This document shows, in pieces, positions 1-8,464 of a stretch of 64,000 nt of DNA; position 1 is the stretch's first letter; each line of letters opens with the position of its first letter. Made by a program: the position numbers and the translations under genes. Where the stretch lies: the NCBI RefSeq assembly GCF_013416325.1, contig NZ_JACCGK010000015.1:54991-118990 (forward strand), read 5' to 3'. The notes beneath the pieces were generated by a model. It was not told where the DNA came from. It saw only the letters and a program-made list of their open reading frames with translations, and searched no databases. The stretch is from Vreelandella sedimenti. Its GTDB lineage: Bacteria > Pseudomonadota > Gammaproteobacteria > Pseudomonadales > Halomonadaceae.

Positions 1-1
1 T

Positions 2-55
2 ATGAAACGCGTCATGAATATCCTCGGTTCCAAGGGTTTTATCCAGGCGATGTGA
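2..55 (+). CDS. possible 3' end of a gene cut by the window edge
   Basis: An open frame enters from the left edge and stops at a TGA at 53-55. It encodes about 17 residues ending MNILGSKGFIQAM. A 'KRVMNILG' type tail is reminiscent of the C-termini of some DDE transposases of the IS4/IS5 groups, but the fragment is far too short to assign. An alternative frame over the same bases is open until about position 66. What lies to the left decides this. Confidence 0.2.
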   Translation: MKRVMNILGSKGFIQAM

Positions 56-306
56 GCATAGGGTAGCTGATCCTGGTCGACCAAGCATATAGAAGCCGTT
101 AACGCTCTTTAGCGGGTGTTTTTAAACATTATCTCGAATAGCTTGAGATGCAGAAATAGTAAATGAAGGCATTCTGAAGCGCACTGCTGGCCGATAGTCG
201 TGCCAATACGACTGAACACTATCATTGCCAACTGATTTTTAGGTTTTCACACAGCCTCGGCCGTTTGCAGACACTCACCAAGGCGTCATTCCACTTCCTA
301 AAAGGT

Positions 307-340
307 GAGCTAGCGCTCAATTGAATTGAGAGGCTAGCTC
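307..340. terminator. long hairpin downstream of the mvaT-like pseudogene
   Basis: Arms GAGCTAGC (307-314) and GCTAGCTC (333-340) enclose a second perfect pair, CTCAATT (316-322) and AATTGAG (324-330), giving about 15 base pairs with one small bulge. Read on the minus strand the stem is followed by ACCTTTT. It lies 20 bases past the stop of the minus-strand mvaT-like pseudogene, so a rho-independent terminator for that gene is the simplest reading. Confidence 0.55.
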
Positions 341-359
341 CTACATACATCAATTATGT

Positions 360-733
360 TCATGCTCGCTCTTCCACAATCCAGTTGACCACCTTTTCAT
401 TGCCAAATTCTGATTCCCATTCCTGAATAACTTTGTGTTTTCCACCGCGAGTTTCGACCACTTGGCCTGTGTGTGGATTTTTTAGACCTTCAATGCGCGC
501 TTTTTACGACCACCCATATTTACACCTTTGCCGGATTTACTCCGGTATGAAGGATCCAAAATCTCACACACATCGCGGCCAACTTTTGCGTACTCAGCCA
601 TAAGCGCATGCAATTTTTCCTTGAACTCTAATTCTTTCTTGAGCTCGCTATTACTTTCAAGTTGTTAAAACTCTTCCTGCAGCTTCTTTAACATTTGTTC
701 TTTCTTGATGTAATCTTTTAACATTGCTGCCAT
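360..733 (-). pseudogene. MvaT/MvaU-type H-NS-like regulator, disrupted
   Basis: Read from the ATG at 733 the minus strand encodes an N-terminal coiled-coil segment (MAAMLKDYIKKEQMLKKLQ) typical of the oligomerisation region of MvaT-family xenogeneic silencers. The segment KKELEFKEKLHALMAEY follows, then after a frame change the C-terminal DNA-binding hallmark KNPHTGQVVETRGGKHK, then EWESEFG and VNWIVEE. Two lesions are visible: an in-frame TAA at 665-667 (codon 23) and a frameshift near the run of five T at 501-505. The total of 374 bases is not a multiple of three. Intact members are about 120 residues, so nearly full length is retained. MvaT proteins silence AT-rich foreign DNA. The family call is firm from the KNPHTG motif; a functional product is unlikely unless the lesions are sequence errors. 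Confidence 0.85.
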
Positions 734-1142
734 CTAAATTACTCCAAATATTTTGAACCCTTGGCTAATTGTCCGTGTTGAATTATGCCATATTAACCCT
801 AACTCGCCAATTCGTTGTTTTGCTTATATTCGACAGCCAGATAGACTACCAAATAAATCTTTCTTGATAGCTATTTTTAAATACCGGTTACCGCGCTCAG
901 TTTACAAACATTACCCTTTTCTTCTTCCTCTCGACAGGTAACGTCAGTTTACACCGACTGGATCAGTGGAAGTGAATTTGAACAAGTTAGTATAAGCGTA
1001 AAGTAAGCTCACCATTTTTTCGTATGCTGATGGGCCTTTGCTAGTAACACGTTACAACAATAGCGTAGCAGAGGATGTTGCAGCGTGGGTACCCTTTTAT
1101 CCCTACCCTTCTGGTACCCACATCGTTAGCTAGAGAAATGCT
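734..1142. other. intergenic, no convincing gene
   Basis: AT-rich stretch. A 62-codon frame at 753-941 lacks a ribosome binding site and recognisable protein features and was not accepted. The only structure seen is a perfect 9-base inverted repeat, GTGGGTACC (1085-1093) and GGTACCCAC (1113-1121), just past the stop of the minus-strand cyclase gene. It has no T-run. Confidence 0.5.
1085..1121. repeat. perfect 9-bp inverted repeat
   Basis: Arms GTGGGTACC and GGTACCCAC are separated by 19 bases. They lie 22 bases beyond the stop codon of the GGDEF gene on the minus strand. This could be a transcript 3'-end hairpin, but no U-tract follows on either strand. Confidence 0.45.
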
Positions 1143-2438
1143 TCAACGACATTGACTTTTTCGATGAGATTGTTTGTTGAGAATCATATTCCGGCCACTT
1201 TCCTTGGCCTCATATAGCAGTCGATCAGATCGCTTTAGCAAGTCTTCGACTGAGGTAACATCGTCAGTCATTTCCAAAACACCACCACTGACAGCGACAA
1301 CAAAGGGTATATAATCTTCGTTTAGAAATTCAGTTTGGTTGACCACCTGTCGAAAGTTGTCTGCAATCTGGATGGCTTCTTCCTCTGAGGTATTGGGCAA
1401 GATTACGAGAAATTCTTCGCCCCCCATACGACCTACAATGTCAGTGACTCGAAGGCGGTTTTTCATCAGCTTGCCAATTTTAGATAGCACTCGGTCACCC
1501 ACCAGATGACCATAAGAATCATTAATTCGTTTAAAATGATCAATATCAAGGCTAATCAGCGAAAATGGCGTCTTGTATCGCCGATAAAGCTTCATTGAGT
1601 CGCCAAGTGCACGGGTCAGGTAGCGGCGGTTAAACAGACCGGTCAATTCATCCGTAACGGACAGGTAAGCCAGTGTATTTTCTAATTGCTTTTGGTCATC
1701 AATATTTGTCAGCATACCGTGCCAGACTAGTTTTCCGAAGGGGTCTCGGATGGGCCGCGCAACCGCCTGGAACCACTGCTCGGCCCCGTCTACTGCTATT
1801 CTGAATTGACAAGACGTTTCCGATTTTGATCTGTAACAGGTTTTTAAAGCTGCTTTGATATCAGTAAAGTCGGCTGGATAAATAATATCTAATAACACAG
1901 AGGCATCTGCCTCAATGGCTCTGCAATCAAGACCAAAATAGGCGTACGAACGCTCACTGACATAGTTGAATCGGAACTCGACTGGCGAATCCATTTCAAA
2001 AGAGAAAAGTATTCCTGGCACAGAGGCTGCCAGATGGGCAAAGTGCTGTTGTGATTCCTGTTCGATGGAAACGTCGATATGCGTGCCCATCATCCAGTCT
2101 GTTGGTGTACCGTCGGGTTCTTTCACCAGCATTCCTCGATCCTGGATCCAGCACCAACTGCCATCCTTGCGACGAACTCGGCATAGGCATTCATAGAAAG
2201 GGACTTGGTTATCCAAGTGCTGGCTGATCAGCATGTAGGATTGCTTCAAGTCGTCGGGGTGACACAGACGGTTCCAGGTTTCGATGGAAAGCGGTTGGAT
2301 CTCTTCCAAGGTGAAACCGAGCATAGACGCCCAACGTTCGTTGAAAATCACCTCTCCGGTTTTGACATTCCATTCCCAGGTGCCCGCTCTTGTGCCGTCT
2401 ATAATGGCCTGCAAACGCAACTCGTGAGAGAGATTCAT
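1143..2438 (-). CDS. PAS-PAS-GGDEF diguanylate cyclase
   Basis: Predicted to make the second messenger c-di-GMP from two GTP. Two PAS/PAC sensor units occupy about residues 8-125 and 130-250. The first has the PAC-like core VRRKDGSW at 88-95. A GGDEF domain runs from about 257 to 420. The catalytic motif is GGEEF (339-343), an active variant in many characterised cyclases, and an RxxD product-inhibition site (RVTD, 330-333) lies exactly five residues upstream. No membrane segment is evident, so the protein should be cytosolic. The 431-residue length fits this architecture. The ATG at 2438 has only a weak Shine-Dalgarno. It shares its strand with the PilZ/HD-GYP gene 286 bases upstream, and a GGDEF-EAL protein is divergent beyond that. 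The PAS ligand is unknown. Confidence 0.92.
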   Translation of the reverse strand: MNLSHELRLQAIIDGTRAGTWEWNVKTGEVIFNERWASMLGFTLEEIQPLSIETWNRLCHPDDLKQSYMLISQHLDNQVPFYECLCRVRRKDGSWCWIQDRGMLVKEPDGTPTDWMMGTHIDVSIEQESQQHFAHLAASVPGILFSFEMDSPVEFRFNYVSERSYAYFGLDCRAIEADASVLLDIIYPADFTDIKAALKTCYRSKSETSCQFRIAVDGAEQWFQAVARPIRDPFGKLVWHGMLTNIDDQKQLENTLAYLSVTDELTGLFNRRYLTRALGDSMKLYRRYKTPFSLISLDIDHFKRINDSYGHLVGDRVLSKIGKLMKNRLRVTDIVGRMGGEEFLVILPNTSEEEAIQIADNFRQVVNQTEFLNEDYIPFVVAVSGGVLEMTDDVTSVEDLLKRSDRLLYEAKESGRNMILNKQSHRKSQCR

Positions 2439-2724
2439 GGTGTAATATCCATTCGATTCAATGAAGTTCGACTACCCTCTGGCGAAGAAAAGCTGTCCTG
2501 ACTAGAGCATACATGTGAAAGAATTGGCTTATCTTTGCCCCCGTCCGTAGTCGATCAAAAATCAAGTTGCTTATCATATCCTATATTTTTTGTTATCCAA
2601 CAGACGTCTAGGCAGCATCTCTACAGCTACCTTCCACCAAACGCACTATCAGGTAATGATGAAAAGCGACGGCTATTCAAATGAAGCATCTGCGTTCCTG
2701 CTACTCGTTTTGATGCTTCTTCTT

Positions 2725-4458
2725 CTAAATTTTAAGCACCTTGACCCCGTAATCCGAGGGGTTAACGATACCTTCCAGCTTGCCAATCTGCGACAGGTCA
2801 TTTTGATTGATGACACTATTGATATTGGTATCAGGGAAGCGTAGGTTTTTGACCACGCTAACTTGACTCGGCATACCCTTGCCGTTGATATCCATCACCC
2901 AAGCAAGAAAACCACCTGAGAACTTGGCCAGACTGCCAATGGGATACAGACCATAAATTTGGATGTACTCCACCAACACCGTTTTGTCGTAAACCGTGTC
3001 TGATTCATGAATCCTGCGATAGGCGTCAAGCGGTGGGCGTGGAGGCTCACCGTTACGCGCGTGAAGGAGTTTGTTAATCGCCTTGATCACCGAGACCAAC
3101 CGGACTAGCTCCGATAGCTGCTCTTCACGCTTACCCGCTGGGTAACCGGAGCCATCCAGGCGTTCGTTAGCATTCTCGATCACATCGCGACAGGTGGGAC
3201 TTGGCTCCCAGCCAAGCTCGGAAAATTTTCTATACAGCACGGTCACATGGCCGCTAAGAATCGCTTTTTGGACGGGCGTCATGTTGACCTTGAGCGTCGG
3301 TAACTCCGCACTGATCAGCATGGGCTTGCCTAAGGTATGCAGCAAGGCACCAAGTACCGCCTCCCGCACCCGAGGGTCATGCGGATCGCGGGTAAGCAGC
3401 ATATCAACTAGCTGTCCAGCGACCTGAACGGCATGCCTCACCCAGTCTGGCTCGTCACGTAAAAATGCCAGCGCATAGAGAAACGTCTTGCGATCCTGCC
3501 CCACAAGGTAGCGCAGGGTATCGACGCAATCGTAAAAAATCTCGGCCGGAAACTGTTGCCGAGTGTTCATGTACATCAGCCCTACTTGCAGCTGATGGGA
3601 TACGTCCATTACACCGCGTTCCATGGGCGACTGACGAGAGCGCTTATCACGTTCCTGAGCTTCTCGTTGCTGAATTTTCTTCTCCTTCGTACCTGGAATA
3701 AACAACGGTGAGTGGTAAAGCATTTTGTCGTTCGTTCCAGTACGGTAAGCAGCCTCTCGTTCTGACTCATTCACGTAGTGAAATAGAGCTTCAGTCTGGG
3801 CAGTCGACAGGTTGAGAAACTGAATACCGACAGCCGCATAGCCTTGGTTACCGAAGGGTCGTATATGTCGAATGATGCCCTCAGCAAAAAAACTGTCTCC
3901 ATTAGGAAACTCCAGCGTTACACCAGGCACTTCCTTGTCTACGCCCATCGAGATGCTGTCCGCTAGATCAATGTCGACCATGCAACCGCCAATAGACAAA
4001 TTTCTCAACCTACCCGGCACGTTGAGTTCGTGTAGATAAACTTCGATGCCGACACGGGCATGCATACCCATAATAAACGGGATGCGAACGGCGCCTCGGT
4101 TCTCCTTAACGAACATGGTTGCCGGTAGTTGGCACTCCAGACGGTACAGCGCACTATCGGTCTTGAGCAATTTAGCGGCAACATTACTGAGGCTATAGGT
4201 ATCACGCTCATTGCCGTGAGGCCCTTTCAATGCCTCCAGGTCAAAACTCAGACTGCCGGTGGGAACATAACGCTCAATATCTGATCCAGCGTACTCTACC
4301 TCTAGCACCATACACCCGTTCCCCTGGTGCAATTCAATCACCTCTGCCTTTAAAGCATAGGGCATGTCCTTAGAGTATATAGATAGTTCATGAGTGTGTT
4401 GAAGCAGTGAACGAATCACGCTAGCCGATGGATTTTCATAAAGTGTTGGAGCAGTCAT
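2725..4458 (-). CDS. PilZ-domain protein with degenerate HD-GYP domain
   Basis: A 577-residue protein. The N-terminal 110 residues resemble the YcgR-like beta domain that often precedes PilZ. PilZ follows at about 115-225 with the c-di-GMP-binding RxxxR (RGAVR, 121-125) and NxSxxG (NLSIGG, 153-158). A charged linker (about 255-285) leads to an HD-GYP-like domain (about 295-500) that keeps GYP (438-440) but has lost key metal ligands: HD is HT (374-375), and the usual HHE before GYP reads NANE. The first histidine (H342) and GH (403-404) persist. Phosphodiesterase activity is therefore doubtful. The protein is more likely a c-di-GMP receptor in which the HD-GYP fold acts as an interaction or allosteric module. 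ATG start with GAGG about ten bases upstream. Divergent from the GGDEF-EAL gene. Confidence 0.85.
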   Translation of the reverse strand: MTAPTLYENPSASVIRSLLQHTHELSIYSKDMPYALKAEVIELHQGNGCMVLEVEYAGSDIERYVPTGSLSFDLEALKGPHGNERDTYSLSNVAAKLLKTDSALYRLECQLPATMFVKENRGAVRIPFIMGMHARVGIEVYLHELNVPGRLRNLSIGGCMVDIDLADSISMGVDKEVPGVTLEFPNGDSFFAEGIIRHIRPFGNQGYAAVGIQFLNLSTAQTEALFHYVNESEREAAYRTGTNDKMLYHSPLFIPGTKEKKIQQREAQERDKRSRQSPMERGVMDVSHQLQVGLMYMNTRQQFPAEIFYDCVDTLRYLVGQDRKTFLYALAFLRDEPDWVRHAVQVAGQLVDMLLTRDPHDPRVREAVLGALLHTLGKPMLISAELPTLKVNMTPVQKAILSGHVTVLYRKFSELGWEPSPTCRDVIENANERLDGSGYPAGKREEQLSELVRLVSVIKAINKLLHARNGEPPRPPLDAYRRIHESDTVYDKTVLVEYIQIYGLYPIGSLAKFSGGFLAWVMDINGKGMPSQVSVVKNLRFPDTNINSVINQNDLSQIGKLEGIVNPSDYGVKVLKI

Positions 4459-4676
4459 TTTAAGTGCCTCGGTAATAATTCTTATTCGCCTATTTTTTTC
4501 AAGCCATAGGTCTTTTCTCGTTGATACGGCAAACTATATACACTTTAATTAGTAGAGCAATGACTAGGTTTGTAATGCTTTATGCTTATTAGTGATTAAT
4601 AACAAACTCGTCTTTCTCGCACTAGGTCACTAATGCACATATTCAGGACACGAACAATTAAAATGGGGAGGCTGGC

Positions 4677-7262
4677 TTGTATAACGAACGTTCAATGATG
4701 GAGGCACAGCAAGCGGTGCATGAGCTGATCGCTCAACAAGCGTCTCTTGAGCAGATGCTGGATGCCATCGCCAACTGGGTTGAAATGATGCTGCCCGATG
4801 CCGTCGTGGGGTTCATGCGTTTCAATCCTGATCAACAGTCGCTAAGCCTCTACCCTAGCCAGCGCTTCTCTCGTCGTTATCAACACCAGCTTCAAGAAGT
4901 ACCGATTGGCCCTGATTCAGCTTCTTGCGGCGGAGCTGCCTACCGGCGACAACAGGTGATTACCGAAGACATTCGCACGGATTCTCGCTGGCTAGCGTTT
5001 CGCGATGCCGCCGAACAAGAAGGACTGCGCGCCTGTTGGTCAAGTCCCGTGATGACGGCCACTGGCGAGTTGTTGGGCACTTTCGGCACTTACTACCGGC
5101 ACCCCTGCTCACCTAACGAAACTAGCAAAGATCGTTTGCGCCTGGCGGCAGCGCTAGTTGCGTTAGCCATCGTGCGTGATCGCGACTCACGTCAGCATCG
5201 CAGCTTGTCGGAATGGCACCGCTCACTGTTTGTAAACCACCCAAACGGCGTTTATGAGTTTGATTTAGAAGGCCGCTTCCAGCGTGGGAACCCTGCTTTA
5301 TCGCGGATTACCGGCTACCCGGAAGAGGCGCTGATTGGTCATCACTTTAACGAGTTTATTGAACCTGATTATCAGGCGCTCACCCAAGCTAATTTTGATA
5401 TCGCCAGACGGGGCGGCGGTTGCCAATACGAGACCATGGGTATACACCACAATGGCCATGCCTATTATTTAGAAATCCTCAACTTCCCCGTCTCGGTTGA
5501 TGGTGAGATTGTCGGCGTTTATGGCATCTGCCGAGATATCACGGCAGATAAGCAAGCGGAGGCGGCTCGGCGCCTGTTGGAACGAGGCATCCAGGCGACC
5601 CCCAACGGGGTGCTCATGGCGGATGCCAGCAAGCCGGATATGCCACTGATCTATGCCAACGACGCCTTCTATCGCCTCACCGGGTATAACCCAGCGGAGG
5701 CGTTAGGCCGCAATTGCCGGTTCCTGCAAGGACCGGATACGGATCGGCAGGCGGTCATGGTCGTTCATCAGGCAATTGCTCTGCGAAAGTCGGTTGAAAC
5801 ACCGCTACTCAACTACCGTAAGGATGGCACGTCCTTTTGGAATCATTTGTCGCTCAGCCCGGTATTTGATGAGCAAGGTGTTTGCACTCACTACATTGGT
5901 ATTCAGCAGGACATCACCCAGCATCGCGCGCAAGAAGCGCAAATCGCCTACCAGGCGACGCATGATCTACTGACGGGACTACCCAATCGTACGGCTCTGG
6001 ATGAATGCCTGGAGGTAGCCTTCGAGCACGCCCAACAGTCGCAAGGAATGGTAGTGGTCATGCATCTTGATTTGGATGACTTCAAGACGGTCAATGATGG
6101 ACTGGGGCATCACATCGGTAATTTGTTACTGGTCGCGGTGGCAGAGCGCCTTCAGCTTCTCATTGACCCGAGCGATACCGTGGCACGACTCACCGGCGAT
6201 GAGTTCGCTATTGTGTTTGTCGACCTGGAGGGTCGTTCAGCATGCAAAGTGTTTGCGGAACGTATTCTGGATGCGTTCACACTGCCTTTTCAGATTGACG
6301 GCAAGTCGTTACATATCAGTGCCAGCATTGGTATTGCCTGCAACTGCGGGATTGTTAAACACGCCCATGAATTAATGCAGCGCGCTGGTTTGGCCATGGG
6401 AGACGCCAAGCAACAGGGCCGTAACACCTGGAATTGGTACCAAGGTGACGTGCAAAGGGTCACTGAAGAGGCGGTACTACTTCGCCATGACCTGCATACA
6501 GCCCTGCATGAGGAGCAGTTTGAGCTTTATTATCAGCCCATCGTAGAGGCAGTCAGCGGCCACATCCATGGCCTGGAAGCGCTAATCCGCTGGCATCACC
6601 CCGAGAAAGGAATGATTTCACCTGGGGTATTCATCCCGCTGGCTGAACGAACGGGCCAAATTATCCCCTTAGGTCGCTGGGTACTGCGTCGCGCCTGCCA
6701 AGAAATTGCCGCTATGCTTGCCGCAGGCGAGCGTGTGGTCCCCGTGGCCGTCAATATTTCATCACTTCAGTTTCGACGCGAAGGGTTCCTGGAGGAAGTC
6801 CAACTGGCACTAGCCGAAACAGGCCTTCCGCCTGAGCTTCTTGAACTTGAGGTGACCGAGAGCGTGCTGCTGGAGGGTGCCGAACAGGCCATCGCATTGA
6901 TCACCGCGCTTAAGTCGATGGGCATTAAGGTGGCGCTAGATGACTTCGGAACAGGCTTTTCAAGCCTGAGCTATCTGCGCGATCTGCCCATACATAAAGT
7001 GAAGCTCGACCGAGCCTTCATCAAAGATATAACGACCAGCCGCAATAACGCCGCCATTGTCCAGGGGATTATTACCATGGCCCACCATATGGACTTGGTC
7101 GTGGTGGCAGAAGGCATTGAAGAGCGAGAGGAACAGCAGGATTTAGTCCGCCGCAACTGTGATTTGCTGCAAGGGTTTCTGTTCGCTAGACCCATGCCAA
7201 GGGATGCCGTTGTAGGCACTCCCCGATATTTTGCCTGCTGCCAAAGGATAAGCCATTTATAA
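4677..7262 (+). CDS. GAF-PAS-LOV-GGDEF-EAL c-di-GMP signalling protein
   Basis: An 861-residue cytosolic multidomain regulator. GAF lies at about 15-165, PAS at about 178-292 and a LOV-type PAS at about 300-415. The LOV part carries the flavin-cysteine motif GRNCRFLQ (344-351, adduct Cys347) plus the expected flavin contacts N379 (NYRKDG), N389 (FWN) and Q410 (IGIQ), so blue-light sensing through FMN is predicted. The GGDEF domain (about 425-585) has TGDEF (506-510) and no RxxD inhibition site, so cyclase activity is uncertain. The EAL domain (about 605-850) keeps EAL (634-636), VNIS, the E in EVTES, DDFGTG (755-760), KLDRAF, AEGIE and LQGF, so it should be an active phosphodiesterase. The start is a TTG with GGGGAGG five bases upstream; an ATG at 4695 is the alternative. 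Confidence 0.92.
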   Translation: MYNERSMMEAQQAVHELIAQQASLEQMLDAIANWVEMMLPDAVVGFMRFNPDQQSLSLYPSQRFSRRYQHQLQEVPIGPDSASCGGAAYRRQQVITEDIRTDSRWLAFRDAAEQEGLRACWSSPVMTATGELLGTFGTYYRHPCSPNETSKDRLRLAAALVALAIVRDRDSRQHRSLSEWHRSLFVNHPNGVYEFDLEGRFQRGNPALSRITGYPEEALIGHHFNEFIEPDYQALTQANFDIARRGGGCQYETMGIHHNGHAYYLEILNFPVSVDGEIVGVYGICRDITADKQAEAARRLLERGIQATPNGVLMADASKPDMPLIYANDAFYRLTGYNPAEALGRNCRFLQGPDTDRQAVMVVHQAIALRKSVETPLLNYRKDGTSFWNHLSLSPVFDEQGVCTHYIGIQQDITQHRAQEAQIAYQATHDLLTGLPNRTALDECLEVAFEHAQQSQGMVVVMHLDLDDFKTVNDGLGHHIGNLLLVAVAERLQLLIDPSDTVARLTGDEFAIVFVDLEGRSACKVFAERILDAFTLPFQIDGKSLHISASIGIACNCGIVKHAHELMQRAGLAMGDAKQQGRNTWNWYQGDVQRVTEEAVLLRHDLHTALHEEQFELYYQPIVEAVSGHIHGLEALIRWHHPEKGMISPGVFIPLAERTGQIIPLGRWVLRRACQEIAAMLAAGERVVPVAVNISSLQFRREGFLEEVQLALAETGLPPELLELEVTESVLLEGAEQAIALITALKSMGIKVALDDFGTGFSSLSYLRDLPIHKVKLDRAFIKDITTSRNNAAIVQGIITMAHHMDLVVVAEGIEEREEQQDLVRRNCDLLQGFLFARPMPRDAVVGTPRYFACCQRISHL

Positions 7263-7411
7263 AATGTAATGTATCTGGCAGGATGCTAGCGGTTACGTGG
7301 TGCAAAATAGCTAACCACAGTTAGCTATAAGTAATTCAAAGAGAAAAAGCCCATAGGCATCTGACTCAAGCGAGTGAGAGGTAGAGGTCCCAGCCTTATC
7401 AGGCATTCGCG

Positions 7412-8308
7412 TCACAACATCACAATATCGGTCATCCATCCCGCAATCAGCGCGCCTACGATTCCCAGAGTAAGGTAAAGACCAAAAATCGACGGACGAA
7501 CAAGACTCCATACTGCAATGGCCGAGTACAAACTGATAGTGGCGCCTGACATCAAGAAGGCCATGGCAGCGCCTTTTGTTAGTCCCATTTCAATCAAACC
7601 CCGCAACAGTGGCAAAGCGGCATACCCTTCGATATAAAGCGGCCCCCCTACCGCTACTGCTAAAGGCACAGCCCATGCACTTTCTACCGTGGTGAGAATT
7701 GAGAAGTCCGTCTCTCCTAGATGTGCTCTCACAATGGCTTCTAAAGTCAGAGCGAAAGCTAGCCAGCGCACCACCAGGGAAAAGGTTGCTTTTGCCTCAT
7801 CGATAAAGCGCGACGGCGCTGACGAATCGCACGAATTCATGCTGAGTTGCAACAATGCACCTTCTCGAACCCAGTTAGTTTGCGGCTTCCAACAACTCAA
7901 CCCCTGCATAACCGCCCCTGCAACCAGGCCAAGCAATAGCGCAGCAAGTAATTTTCCGATGGCAAATGGCCATCCGAGAATGCCAGCTGTCAGGATCAGC
8001 ATGCCCGGATCGGTGACCGGTGAGGATAGCCAAAAGGCCATAGCCGCCGCCATGGGTATACCCTGACGCAACAAGGCGGCAACCAGAGGAATACTTGCGA
8101 TACCACAAACCGGCGTTATGGCACCAATCAGGCCAGCGAAGACAATCGCGTGCCATGGGCGACTATCTAACGTATCGCGCACTCGATCTGCGAGTTGGCT
8201 TGATGCGAGCCAACCCGCCATGAGGGCAACGAACAAAATCAGTGGCAACAGCTTGAAAAGCTCAACTATTACGGAGCGAACTAATTCGATACTTGGCTCG
8301 GGTAACAA
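7412..8308 (-). CDS. ArsP/DUF318-family permease
   Basis: A 298-residue polytopic inner-membrane protein with about eight hydrophobic segments. Two halves are visible, separated by a hydrophilic loop around residues 145-175 (CWKPQTNWVREG). The first half contains GAITPVCGIASIPL, matching the conserved PVC...IPL signature of the ArsP_1 (PF03773) permease family. The second half contains GGPLYIEGYAALPLLRGL. Family members export organoarsenicals or metals, but many are uncharacterised and the substrate here is not known. The longest frame begins with TTG at 8308; an in-frame stop at 8327-8329 rules out an earlier start. That TTG lies inside a perfect inverted repeat (8292-8317). Confidence 0.75.
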   Translation of the reverse strand: MLPEPSIELVRSVIVELFKLLPLILFVALMAGWLASSQLADRVRDTLDSRPWHAIVFAGLIGAITPVCGIASIPLVAALLRQGIPMAAAMAFWLSSPVTDPGMLILTAGILGWPFAIGKLLAALLLGLVAGAVMQGLSCWKPQTNWVREGALLQLSMNSCDSSAPSRFIDEAKATFSLVVRWLAFALTLEAIVRAHLGETDFSILTTVESAWAVPLAVAVGGPLYIEGYAALPLLRGLIEMGLTKGAAMAFLMSGATISLYSAIAVWSLVRPSIFGLYLTLGIVGALIAGWMTDIVML

Positions 8309-8317
8309 TGAGCCAAG
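8292..8317. promoter_or_regulatory. perfect 8-bp inverted repeat at the permease start
   Basis: CTTGGCTC (8292-8299) and GAGCCAAG (8310-8317) with a ten-base spacer that contains the permease TTG start codon. It could be an operator or an mRNA hairpin limiting translation initiation. No adjacent regulator gene is present. Confidence 0.45.
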
Positions 8318-8337
8318 AGCTGCCTTTTAGGCGTCTC

Positions 8338-8346
8338 TGGTATAAT
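8338..8346 (+). promoter_or_regulatory. consensus-like extended -10 element
   Basis: TGGTATAAT gives a perfect TATAAT at 8341-8346 preceded by an extended-10 TG. No good -35 and no plus-strand gene follow; the DNA downstream holds the antisense alaE remnant. It may be an orphan promoter left by rearrangement, or chance. Confidence 0.3.
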
Positions 8347-8464
8347 GCCGCGCTCTGGGGCAGACCGAATCGGAGCTTAGGGTTGTTCCTAGCAGCGCTT
8401 TGTTGGGCTTTGTATACATTCGAACGAATACTTGCCTACGATAGGAATTCCTGTATCGCCTCCG

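Noticed and set aside
753..941. 62-codon plus-strand frame
   Set aside because: No ribosome binding site, no domain features and AT-rich chance composition beside a pseudogene.
2590..2844. 84-codon plus-strand frame overlapping the PilZ/HD-GYP 3' end
   Set aside because: Its second half is antisense to a well supported gene and the first half has no start context.
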